Positions 22,367 through 32,956 of a stretch of DNA of 64,000 nt are shown here, piece after piece. Positions within the stretch are counted from its first letter, which is position 1. Each line of letters opens with the position of its first letter. Source of the DNA: Nicotiana tabacum (taxonomy: Eukaryota; Streptophyta; Magnoliopsida; Solanales; Solanaceae). The DNA lies in the NCBI RefSeq assembly GCF_000715075.1, contig NC_134102.1, forward strand, positions 49,795,348 to 49,859,347, in the 5' to 3' direction. The translations under genes and the position numbers were made by a program. Under the pieces are notes generated by a model. The model was not told where the DNA came from. It ran no database searches and saw only the letters and a list, made by a program, of their open reading frames with translations.

Positions 22367-23989
22367 ATACCCCACACTTAAACCATTTCTCGTCCTCGAG
22401 CAATCAAACTACACTTCATATAGACACAACCTTTTTAAACAACTCTCCTAACTCATTATACCCAGAATATTTAAAATAGACTAAGCACAATAGTGTAACA
22501 TCTTCACCTCAATATTTGACTCACAAGTATCATGCACTATTTAAAACTTACTCACTCTAACATAGAGGTCAAGCATTACCTTTCCTACATGAATTAAGTG
22601 CCCTCACATAACAATAGAGAGTAGTTCCACACACAATAGACATTAAGAACAACTAGGAACTCAAGATAGAAAGAATTCACTCACTTTCATAAATAACATT
22701 CATATGACACAAAAGATGAACCATAGGCTTGCCCGTAGTGTACTACTCTACTAATTGAGCTCATTCAGTCAAGGATCAAGTAGGACTTTAATTGATTGTA
22801 ATGTAGGCTGCGGGACGGGTAGGATACATTTAGATATAAGAGTGACTACACCTCTCTAAGCACTTTAATACATACATTTTTAATATTCAAAACCCCACAC
22901 TTATGTCAAACCAAGAATCCACCTTTTCATCCATGTATATTAACTCCCAACTTCTTTAAGCACAATTACATCAAGAGTTACCACTATCAAAGAATATTTG
23001 CACAACAATACCACTATTTTTTCTTTTTCTTTTTCAATTCAAGTGGCTCTTATTTTTTCAAAACAGTGCACCTTTCTCCTATTTCAATAGTTCCACTCAA
23101 AAGCCAAACCAACCACCTCACACTTTAACTTTTACAAATTCATAACAAATTCAAGTGCTCACGAGATGTAAATGATTCAAAAAGATAGTCAATTCAAATA
23201 AATGGGTAAGGCTTGTAATGTGGTTGCCAAAAAAATCAGGATTACAAGCTCAATGGGGTTAACTACGATACATAACAATTAGGTGGGTAAAAGCATATAA
23301 TTGGCTCAACAAAGAAATGCCTATATAACGTCCACGACTGAATAAAACTACTATTTTGCTTTGCAAATACACGGGGCAAGTTCTAGACATCAAATGCAAT
23401 GCACAGAATCACACAAAAACCTCACACACACATGGCACATAACTCACTCAAGATTGGATTATCAAGACTCTCTAGTCAAAGCAGTTAAGCAAAGTTAAAC
23501 TTATACAATTTAAGGTGATTATGCAAGAGTCAAAAACTGAACCTAAGCATCACAACTAAAGCACTCACTATTCTCACTGCATGATAAAGTCAAGAGACAT
23601 TGCTTCTAATTCATATCATAGCACAAGGTTTCCTACTTCTAAAAACAAAAACTAACTACACCCGGTTCAAACAAAACCTTTAGAAAAGAACCGCGGCACA
23701 AAGAAAAACAAAAGGGAAATTATTACACTACCTAACAAAAGAAAATCTTTTTGTCTTTTTCTTTTGACTTAAATCCCTCGAAAACTTGTCGAATTATATC
23801 CATCATCATGAAAAGTCAAAAAATTTAGAAATTTTATGTTTTTTTTTTAATTTTACAAAAACTAAAACTAACATACATACAACATACAACATATAATTAT
23901 CACCCTAACCCACACTTTAAGTTGTGGCATGTCCCCATGACACACAATTAAAAAGCATAAGTTAAAGGGAACTTTCCTGAATTTTCTTC
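22367..23989 (-). other. Non-coding 3' internal region of element C
   Basis: About 1.6 kb without a sustained reading frame on either strand. It is AT-rich with short pyrimidine tracts (for example about 23020-23035). It is collinear with element D 41491-43085, showing the same landmarks: ACCATAGGCTTGCCCGTAGTG, CACTCAAAAGCCAAACCAACC and AAAAAGAACCGCGGCACAAAG-like sequence. Conservation of this stretch between two elements with different coding parts suggests that it holds cis-acting signals or is simply inherited with the LTR. Confidence 0.7.
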
Positions 23990-24939
23990 TTTTTCGAGAA
24001 CTTATGAACTCCGCCCCTAATTATGAGTTCATTCCTCGTTTTCGCTCCTTGGGATTCTTTATGGAGCCCATTAAACCCAATTCTTCTGAGGATACCTGCA
24101 AGACCTGCTCTTTTCTTTCTTTGTTGTCCTCATCTTGAGCAGTAAATTGCTCATTCATGATGATCCTTAACTTGTTTTTGCATTCTTTCATAGGATCAAT
24201 CCATACATTCCTGTAAATTCCCAAAAATAAAATCCACATGATCAAGGTTAGAATAAGAAAACCAAGAAGAAAGGTCAAGTGAATATTCCTCTAGTATGTC
24301 CAAGACTATTTGTTTCTCATTCTCTTCTACCAACTGTTGCAAATATGGAAAGGTGGATGGGGGTTTGAACTATTCTTCCGTTGCTTCACACTCAACCACA
24401 GCCTTATTTTCAATTATCTCAGTTGAATCAGAGTCATCTTGAACAGTTAAAAGATCTCTGTGTGGATGCTCATCCTCTTGGGTAGGCTCATTCTCACAGG
24501 GTATCTCCTCCATATATTCACCATCACAATGCAATGAGCATTCTGAAAGTATAATTATTTGACTTTCTTGCATTGTTAGGTTGTTCATGGCTTCATCATC
24601 TTATGTAAATCTCTCTACCGGCTTATTTATAAACCTATACACAAGCTCTTCCAAACTACCATTCTCCCCTTGAGGTGGTTGTCTCACTTCGCTTCCATTC
24701 CAATTATAATAAGGGTATTCATCCCAACCAGAGTCAAGATTATGCCCATATGAATCCTCATACTTATACGGACTAGAAACAGAGTGAGACTGTCCAAAAT
24801 ACGAACCATAGGAGGAATACATACCTACTTGATAGTCAACCCATAGATGATTTCTACCGCATTTAAAACACATAGCAGACCGCTGATAATATTCAGCTGC
24901 TAACTATTCAACTTTTTTCTTAGGCTGGTTGCACTCCAT
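23990..24939 (-). pseudogene. Element C coding remnant with CCHC-like motif
   Basis: On the minus strand an ATG at 24939 opens MECNQPKKKVE-stop, followed by a frame starting AMCFKCGRNHLWVDYQVG (about 24880-24827). CX2CX4H is visible, but the last Cys of a CCHC knuckle is absent. A Tyr/Ser/Gly-rich stretch follows, and then an acidic segment (24588-24370, SECSLHCDGEYMEEIPCENE). Stops at about 24601 and 24370 break the frame. I cannot match it to element D's gag. It may be a degenerate nucleocapsid-like protein specific to this derivative. The identity is uncertain. Confidence 0.45.
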
Positions 24940-25126
24940 CTTCACAGCATTTAGAGTTCAATATATGCAGTATCTTCTCCAACTTATTAGGAACTACAAA
25001 ACAAATCTTGAAAAGAAGTTAACTAATAAAGAAAATAAAATAGAAAAGGAAAAAGCAAAGAAAAAAAACTAAAACCTAATTCCTGAATTAGCAATACAAA
25101 CTATTTCAAACAATATTGACTGCCAA

Positions 25127-25144
25127 TCCCTTGCAACGACACCA
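25127..25144 (-). promoter_or_regulatory. Primer-binding site of element C
   Basis: The minus strand reads TGGTGTCGTTGCAAGGGA a few bases from the LTR end. This is a decayed TGGCGCCGTTGCCGGGGA, the tRNA-primed site typical of Athila-type elements (I believe tRNA-Asp). It fixes the right LTR as the 5' LTR. Confidence 0.75.
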
Positions 25145-25149
25145 AAATT

Positions 25150-26630
25150 TGACGAGCTCAAAACACACACCTAAATTATGCTCGCTAGTCAAATATAGTA
25201 TAGAAAATATCGTATCCATGGAGATTGGATTTAAACAGTATTTTCGTAGCTTCTAGTTTTAATTGCTATCCAAGATGTTCAACAATTTAGAGTTGTGTGA
25301 TTTAAAACTAAAATTTACTAAAAGTCTTAAACTATTGGCTAATGACAATCGCAACAAGAGTAAGCAAGAAGATATCAAAGGGAGAAAATAGGGGTTGATG
25401 GGATAGGTGCAAGATAAATGTCTGGGATTTAACTCTTGTTAATTCACTTCTAATGTTCAAGTGAGTCTCTCAAATTCACTCAATTATTAGTTCAAACATT
25501 TAGTAGAAACTCCTCTCTCGATTAAGTCTCAGCCTCATAATATGAACCAATTTATGCTCGGTGAAGATATGCACGAATTTGAAGTGGACTAATTTTTAGG
25601 AGAACCTCTTTCGATTATCCTCCTAACTAGATCTAAACAATAATTCAACTAGCCTCTTTCGATTACTAAGAAGAATCAATAAATTCAACCAACAAGATAA
25701 TGCGAAAACATCACAAGTTATGCCTCTCTCGATTACATCAACATGTGAATATAGATGCAATAATTAAATCACCCAAAATAATTCAATACATAAAAACTAG
25801 AGTTAATATCCCCAAACAATAATCAAAACACCAAATCCATCAATCCCTAAAGAGAACTATTCCATAGATATGGAGTATTTCATCACAAATATAAAGAAAC
25901 GCATTAAACGATCCAAACTCTTATCTTGAATGAGGATTGAATGATGAATTCCTTCTTCTTTGGCTTCTCCACCTTCTCTCTAGCCTCCTTAGGTCTTAGA
26001 TGTGTCAAAAGTCCAGAAAATACCATGTTTTTATTTATTTATACCAAGTAGGGTCGAGCCCAAATGAAATCACCATTTTCTAGCCGAACTAGGAAAAATT
26101 GCAAACTTATTTCGTTTCATGCGCCGCACCGTGCGTAGCATTAGTGCTTTTTCCTGACAGGCCCCAGAAACACAGTCCTTGAAGTTTGACATTTTTTGTA
26201 GATTTTTACACTGATGTGCCGCACTAGTTGGGAATTTGGGACAATGTAAAACATGAAAGTTGAAGCCATTTTAAATAGCTTTCCAACGATATATTTTGGA
26301 GCCCAAACGGATTTCTGAGCAAAACGTTATGTATTTACTAGACACTGCGCAATATGCATGTTCGATTCTTCGTTTCGTTCTTAAAGTGCGCTATCATCCG
26401 TTGATCCCCGAACACGATCCCAACTTAATCCTTGGGTTTTTACTCAGACTTCAAAGCTCCAGAATAGCTTGAATTCATTCCATAATATCTACATAGATCG
26501 AAATCACTCATACAAGGCATAAAACACACAATTAGTGCAAAACATTAGGGATTAAAGCTCCAACTCAATTAAAGTGCAGTGAATTAGAGTGCGATAAGCG
26601 ACTAAAACATGAGATTATAGCCTACCATCA
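25150..26630 (-). repeat. 5' LTR of element C (right copy)
   Basis: The plus strand runs from TGACGAGCTCAAAACACAC to GCCTACCATCA. On the coding strand a TATA box (TATAAATAAATAA) lies at 26043-26031. GC-rich GCGCCGCACCGTGCG sequence (about 26120-26136) lies upstream of it in the transcription direction. It is clearly homologous to 20861-22366 but with scattered substitutions and small indels, so the insertion is old. Confidence 0.88.
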
Positions 26631-26727
26631 CCCATGTTTACGTACGTAAAAGTACGTCGTAAGTCAATTGATGTAAGCTCGAAAATGAGATCCTCTTTAA
26701 AAGTATATAAAGTAAGTTAATCATGTT
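26631..26727. other. Short spacer between element C and the Ogre-like LTR
   Basis: 97 bp holding a small palindromic cluster (TTACGTACGTAAAAGTACGT at about 26639-26658) and AT-rich sequence. It is the continuation of whatever element C was inserted into, possibly the tail of element A's LTR. I cannot identify it further. Confidence 0.4.
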
Positions 26728-27450
26728 TGTTGATACTCAATTTTGTGCTCATATTTTTTAAAGTATTCCATATACTTTCAAAATAATATTTTGAATTACC
26801 ACCCAATTTATAGAGCTTTAAAAAATTTTAAAGCTTTACAAATTGATTTCTTTCATTTTTATTTGTTAAATATTTATTAATTACTCCTTTAAATTATTTT
26901 GAGTATTTTAAATTAATTTTTTATACCCATATGCGTACTCTATAATTATTTACTTCATTGTATATAATTATATTTACATTTTACTTATTATTCACATTAT
27001 TTGCAATAATAGTCTATATTCTACAAATAATTGCGTTTACTATATTATTTATGTCAAAATAGCATTCTATATTTTTATAATTGTTTTTTAAGAATTTTAT
27101 TTCATAAATAACATTTTTATTATTTATTAGTCATTATAAAAACTTATTTTTAATTAATCTTTTGCATTTTAAAATCTGGCCCAAGTAAAGGCCAATTTTC
27201 GGACCAAACTGGTCAAAACCACTAGCCCAATGAACCTGAGCCCAAGACAAATGACCATTTCTCTCTAACCCGGTCAGGACCCGTCCAAATAACCCACCCC
27301 ATTCCCCTTTGATCTTGGTCGTTGATCATAAATGATCAACGGCCCATAATAAACCTAACAATCTCCTTATCCCCTTACCCTGAAACGCTTATCCATTTCC
27401 TCCACCCAACCGCCCCTAAACTATCTCAACTCCCCCCTCCTCCCCCTCTT

Positions 27451-27458
27451 CTATAAAC
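27451..27458 (+). promoter_or_regulatory. Putative TATA box of the Ogre-like LTR
   Basis: CTATAAAC follows a long CT-rich run (TCCCCCCTCCTCCCCCTCTT) and precedes TTTCTCTCTAATTTC, a typical arrangement of an LTR promoter and pyrimidine-rich leader. The start site is inferred and would be about 30 bp downstream. Confidence 0.5.
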
Positions 27459-28828
27459 CCGAGTAGCCGCCTCCTAATTTCTCTCTAATTTCAACGTAGA
27501 AATGGAATCAATCTCTGATCTACTTACCTTATTTGTATCCTCTCATTATTGGTCGCCCATTTATGGTATTACTTGGGTACTTGCCTAATTTTGGCAAGTA
27601 CTACCTCTAAGATCGGACTGTGATGACCTGAATCTTTGCGATTTGGACAATACTCCATCCATATATGCTCAACAATGAATGGTTTGCACCTTTGGTTCGA
27701 TTTACAGATGGTTGGACCCAACTAGGGTTTAAGATTTTCCATCTCCTTTACAAGTTCTGATTACATGAGATCTTTTCTTGACTTATTTGTGTTTAAATGA
27801 TTGTTTTCTTTGGTTTTGTTTGCTTAATCAAAATCTATATAAACCCCTTCCCCAATTTCCCTATCACGACCTCTAATCACTCTTACTTCCTCACTTAGTC
27901 ACTCTATTGTTCTTAAACTACTAGTTCTTGGCCGGCTGAAATTCAAGGCCACCGAAATTTGCTTTATCAACCTTCATAGTGTGAGCACTGCTCGGGGCTC
28001 ATCGGAAGCCCTTGTGAACTCCGACGCACTAGGTTTGAGGTCTTGCTGTTCTCTTTTGGTATTGAAGATTGATGTACTGCTGGAAATTGTTCTTCTCATT
28101 TACTTGTATGCTAATTTGTAACTGGTAAGTACCTTTGACCCTCATAATTTAATTCTCTTTTGTGTGTGTCCATGCTCTGTATATCTATGTCACTTAAGCT
28201 TTTTTGAATCAATATGCGATTGTGTCATCTCTATATGCAGCCCTATTTGCTCTAAAGTAATTTTGTGGCTCTGTACTTTTCTAGCATCTGAACTTGCCTA
28301 AGTTCTAACTCTGATGTATGCCTTTTACATGTGTTCAACATGAATGATTTCTGACTTATGTGGAGAAGCTTGTTTAGCCTAGTGTGTTTGAGTGTCTCTA
28401 AGCTTTTATACTTGCTGCTTGCTATGAGTCTATGTTCGTGCCTTGTTCTAGTTTGTTATCGTAAACTAATTTACGCCCAGAATGTGTTCTAATTGAATCA
28501 TCTATGTGCAACGTACTACTTTCCTACAGTTAATTCCGGATCATATTGTTAGCCAAACATGATTCCCTGCTAGTTGTGAACTCTAATGTGTGTTCCCTGC
28601 CTTGTTTAGTAATGTGTTATTTAGTATTGCCTAAAACTTCTAAGGTGAAAATTCAATATCTAGCCTCTTCTTCTATATGTAGTCAGCTGGTATAAGTCAT
28701 GATGCCTGCCTGTCCTGTTAATCTAGATTTGATATATTTTTCCTTGCTATGAGTTCTGGTATTGTTTAAACCTTTGTGTTATGACTGATACTCAGCATGT
28801 TAAAATTTCTCATGCTCGGCTAACAGCT

Positions 28829-29818
28829 TGTTTGGATGATTGTTATCCATTGTATTGTATTGTATTGTTATCCCAAAATAATGTTTGTTTTGATTGTTTA
28901 TTTAAAATTGATTGTATTGTATTGTTAAACTCATTGTTCCGGAATATTGAAAAGCCTCATTTTTTGAAACAACCAAATCGGTGTGGTCGGATTGTTTCAT
29001 ATTTTCTTTCCAATCATACCCTTACTTATTTCTCCATAATTATATTTGCCTTTTATCCTATTTTATACTTACTCCATCCAAAAACGTATCTGTCGTTATC
29101 ACTCCAAGTTATGGTTCGTTCTTAACCTTAGAAGCCATTAAAATACCGTTAGTGATTTGCAAATATCTACCACATGTTAGTTCTCAAACTATTTTATCTA
29201 TTTATGGCTCACATTATGTATCTACTTTCATATGCAAAAATTTGTTTTTGTTGTTCCTGTCTCCGAACTGTTGATCACTTTTTATTTATTAAATTTTTTA
29301 TGCTCAGCTATATGTCAAACTGGAGCAAGCCTTCGTAATTGGCACATAAATTTTCTTGTCCGTGTGATACCATTTTAAAAATAAATAACTATCTTTATAT
29401 TATGACTCCATTTTGTTGGTCATGTCTCTAACTATTTTAGTACTCCTAGTAAGTAACCCGTGTTAAGTACACGATGTTAAACATGAAGTATCAGGCATTT
29501 CGCTCTTCATCTTGTTCATAGTTAACAAAATGGAAGAACATTTCTCGAACCCTATCTTTCTCACCAGTTAGCTATTTTTAGTGAGTATTATTTAATTTAG
29601 GGAATATTGCTTTAATATATAAAATAACTGAGGGTATTTTAGTAAACTTATCAGTTACAGTACAATACGATACAATCAAACCAAATAACAAAAATATTAT
29701 TTAACAACAGCAAACAATAAAATCTATTCAAATGTTGTATCCTTAAAAAAATACAATACAATACAGTACAATATAATACGATACATTATAAAACGATGGA
29801 TAACAATGATCCAAAAAG
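28829..29818. mobile_element. MITE-like DNA element with long terminal inverted repeats
   Basis: The left end TTGTTTGGATGATTGTTATCCATTGTATTG is the near-complement of the right end, which reads AACGATGGATAACAATGATCCAAAAAG. Both ends carry inward arrays of TTGTATTG / CAATACAA-type repeats (28850-28925 and 29655-29785). The interior (about 0.7 kb) has no transposase. I could not define an unambiguous target-site duplication, so the superfamily (Mutator-like or other) is open. The element lies inside the Ogre-like LTR and so inserted later than it. Confidence 0.75.
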
Positions 29819-30615
29819 AGTGTAAGTGAAATGTTACAGATCAAGTACACCAACCTGTTTGTTATGCTATTTGTGATCATATTTTTCACTAGGCTCTCAT
29901 GTTAGAAACTTCCATGTGAAGACTGCTATTCCACTTGTTCCTTTCTATGATTTTGCTAGGCTTTCATGTTAAAGCTCTTATATCTGAAATCTTTTAGGCT
30001 GATTCCGGATCATGTTTTACTCTGAAACTCTATTTGGAGTGGTTTGCTAGCTTACGATGTTCAATCCTGTCATTCTGAACTTATTTCTTAAATATAACAC
30101 GAGCCCACCTTATGTATTACTTGTATGCTTGCGAAAACTTCATGTGATCCTGTCCATATGCCTTTGGTTAGAACCGTTGTTAGTTACAGCCTGAAGAACC
30201 AAGTGTGTGGACTTCAAAGGCTGTTTAATTAATTTAGTGTATAGTTTGTCACTTGTATGGTTAAGTTTGGTATCTAATTGGGGAAGTAAGTCATTCGTTT
30301 GGTCTTGGTGTTGGGCCATATGTGTTGCTGGACCTAAGCATTGGATTCATGCATACTCTATTGTCCTTGTGATCATGGGATTTGGGTCTGCTGGTTGTGT
30401 GAAGAGTAAGGCTGTTGAAGGCCCAGAAACATCATTGGTTATTTTTGTATTGGTCATGTAATTGTTCTATTGGGCATATAGTTGTTTTACTCTGTAACTT
30501 GTCATATTCGAGTTTGTATCATTTCATTTGAACCTGTAATAACTTGTAATAACAAACAATTGGGTATTACTAAGAATGGGGGCTGGGATATTTGTAATAA
30601 CAAACGATTGAACAT

Positions 30616-31220
30616 GTAGAAAATATGCCTATAGGATTCTAACTCTCTTGTTTGTTTGCTATGCCTCAGTCTTTGGAAATTATCTATGCAACATGCTATT
30701 CACTTAGAAAACATGACTTAGGGTTAATATAATGTCTTAACTTGCAATGTTAGAAAGCATGCCTATAGGATCTGAATTGGACTTGTTGCACCTAGATATT
30801 ATGCCTATATGAGGTCATGTCTATAGGATGTCAACGCGATAACTGAAGATGTTCACTTTGGTATATTTTTGTCAATTACTTTAATTACATATATATCATC
30901 TCTATAGGATTTCAATCAAAGTAGTCAAAACTGCCCCTATTGATATCTTTCTTCTGTTACGTGGCCCTCTTAGAAAGCATGCTTATAGGAACAAACAAGT
31001 AATCATTCAACTGAATTATTATCCACCTAGAAATCATATCTATAGGATGTTATTATCTACCTAGAAACAATGGCTACAGGATCATTCAACTGAATTATGT
31101 TTTAAAACAGCTTCATCGTTAAATTTGGTCATCTAGAAATCCTGCCTATAGGACCTTACATTAACTGTTGAAATGCTTAATTATATCCACTCGTATAGAT
31201 ACCATGCTGATAGGCCTGAA
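30616..31220 (+). repeat. Dispersed repeat with palindromic core CCTATAGG
   Basis: At least nine copies of a TAGAAATCATGCCTATAGGA-like unit occur, among them 30625, 30759, 30801, 30817, 30897, 30979, 31031, 31069, 31141 and 31203 (approximate starts). Spacing varies from about 16 to 90 bp. The 8-bp core CCTATAGG is a perfect palindrome. Copies are diverged, so this is an old local amplification. Confidence 0.7.
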
Positions 31221-32101
31221 CTATTTAACATGTTTCAATCCTAACTCTTCCTATTTATAGATGCCCGCTTACCTAATCTTGAACATAGACAATATAAGTA
31301 ACAAATGTCCGCCTAATTAATTGCGTACACCTGAGTCTACATGAGGAGGTGAACTTGAGTCTTTTGTGTTACTTATGTGAAGTCCAATTTGTTTTGATTG
31401 TGCACGCTTAGTTTGATCATTTTGAGAAGCCTAAGAAAAGTTTAGAACCACCAACATAGTAGGTCCAAAAGCCTCCTAGACCATAGGCATAGGGCGGGTA
31501 AGCACGTATAGGACGTGACTTAGAATTTAATTAGAACGCTTTAGGTAAACAACTTCAAGATAGTAATTGGGTAGTACGAGATGATAGTCAATGCCTGCTG
31601 AATAATATGAGCAACCCTTATACTTAAGGGAGTTGCGAAGTATAATTTATGTTGCATGGGGTGATCCTTTAGGCTAAAGAATTTAGGATCCCTCCCCCCC
31701 CCCCCCCGCATACATGGTTACTACTTGTATACTTGTTTATTTGAACTTATATTGAACTAGGATGTATCTTGTAATTCTCAAAAGATTGTACCAATCGCTT
31801 ATTAGTGGATAAGCTACTTCTTTCATATGTTGCAATTTCCTTTATCACTTGTTTCATCCTATAATTTAATTAGTTATTTAGACTCTCTGATCTTCTTTAA
31901 TTGATATGATCACATAGGTTAATTGCAATTCGATAATCGACATAGTACAAAATTCATCCGGGAACCACAGTTGTGGACCTCGAAGAGTGCCTAACTCCTC
32001 CTCTTTTGAGGTAATTTGAGATCTTACCCGATCTTTGGTGACACAGACTAGTTAAAATAGAGTTATTTGCAAATACGTGCCCTAACGCACCTTAAATCGT
32101 T

Positions 32102-32956
32102 AGGTGGCAACTCTTCTCTTTTAATATCCAGATCAAAATGTAGGAGAAAACCCCCTGCAAATCCTCTTCTAAAAGTTCCATCAAACCCTAAGCAATTTTC
32201 ATGTTTACAAGTGATTCTAGTGGCAAGGAAACCCGGACTGCTTGCCAGTTTCTCTTCCTCTTTCTTGTAGCTACGTTAGAGGTTGTTTTTAGGTGAAGAG
32301 GACCTAGGTTTCTACTGGTTGTGATCAGTTCAAGGTGAATTATGCTTTTGCTTCCCTTGTTTAATATTCTACGAGTTGTAGCTCGGTTTTAGGGACTAGA
32401 ACTTGTATGTTTTGAAAGGATTAGCAAGTTGTTATTGCATCTTTTTTGGGGTGTCGTAAAAAAACTTTTAAATTGAATTCATAGATGGTTTACATGAGAA
32501 GAGGGTTAATTATGTACTGTGGGTTGGGTTGCTCGAATTAAAGCCAAAAAAAATCGGAAATATGTTTTAGTAATCTAAACATTAGTTTGAGTTGCTGAAC
32601 TTGTGGGAGTGTTATGGGGTCATTTCAAAGTTGTATTGTAGCTGACAAATAGTTGGTATAATTGAATGTGTTGTGGTTAGTGTTGTTAATAAATTCTGTA
32701 AGGAAGAAGGGGTTCAAAACTTTAGTTGTTTAATCATAAATCGAGTTTGTCGCTCCTTATACTATTATTTTAATTGTGGAATTGTTCTTACATTGTTGAG
32801 GGGCTGAATGGATAGGATTGGTTGTTGATATTGTTGATGTTGTTGTTTGGTGCTTTTTGAATTCGGGGAAATGAGTAAATATAGGAGAAGTGCTGCTCAA
32901 TTTTCCGTAAGAGAGCTACTAGCATAGAAATGTCTTTTGAGTTCTTCCATGGTATT
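32102..32956. other. Unassigned segment, start possibly Ogre-like internal sequence
   Basis: The first bases (GGTGGCAACTCTTCTCTTTT) look like the primer-binding region of an Ogre element. From about 32180 the sequence no longer resembles any retroelement I recognise. It has CT-rich and T-rich stretches, possible splice-like sites (for example about 32330, AAGGTGAAT), a TTG-rich microsatellite-like run (about 32820-32850) and no convincing reading frame. It could be retroelement leader, a captured gene fragment or low-copy host DNA. It ends at the LTR of element I. Confidence 0.35.

Larger units (their letters stand above)
20861..26630 (-). mobile_element. Element C, non-autonomous LTR retrotransposon (minus strand)
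   Basis: Two LTRs of about 1.5 kb in direct orientation flank 2.8 kb of internal sequence. Flanking pentamers CACAT (20856-20860) and CCCAT (26631-26635) match at 4 of 5 positions. A primer-binding site on the minus strand next to the right LTR sets the orientation. There is no protease, RT or integrase. The only coding trace is a zinc-knuckle-like segment on the minus strand. LTRs and about 1.6 kb of non-coding 3' sequence match element D, but the coding portion differs from D's gag. I infer a derivative mobilised in trans by an Athila/Tat-type relative. Confidence 0.85.
26728..32101 (+). repeat. Ogre-like LTR (about 5.4 kb, including an inserted DNA element)
   Basis: Starts TGTTGATACTCAATTTTGTG in AT-rich sequence. 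It has a CT-rich promoter-like region with GATCATAAATGATCAACGG (27325-27343) and a TATA box (CTATAAAC, 27451). It ends with the block GACCTCGAAGAGTGCCTAAC ... CCTAACGCACCTTAAATCGTTA. That end block, followed by GGTGGCAACTCTTCTC as a primer-binding site, is what I recognise from Ogre-type Tat elements, whose LTRs are around 5 kb. It includes an inverted-repeat element (28829-29818) and a dispersed TATAGG repeat (30616-31220). A C run lies near 31693-31708. Recognition is from memory of the family, so the exact boundaries are approximate. Confidence 0.6.

Noticed and set aside
27300..28140. Promoter and first exon of a host gene (TATA box, CT-rich leader, ATG and GT-like sites)
   Set aside because: The surrounding sequence and the distant end block with a primer-binding site fit an Ogre-like LTR better, and no coding frame follows. 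The alternative cannot be fully excluded.
28781..29274. Two overlapping frames of 97-114 codons
   Set aside because: They fall in the inverted-repeat DNA element and the AT-rich LTR. They contain no transposase motif and read through the TTGTATTG array.
120..31710. Homopolymer G or C runs of 11-16 bases (about 126-138, 9916-9928, 31693-31708)
   Set aside because: Possible assembly or sequencing artefacts, or ordinary slippage. No feature depends on them.
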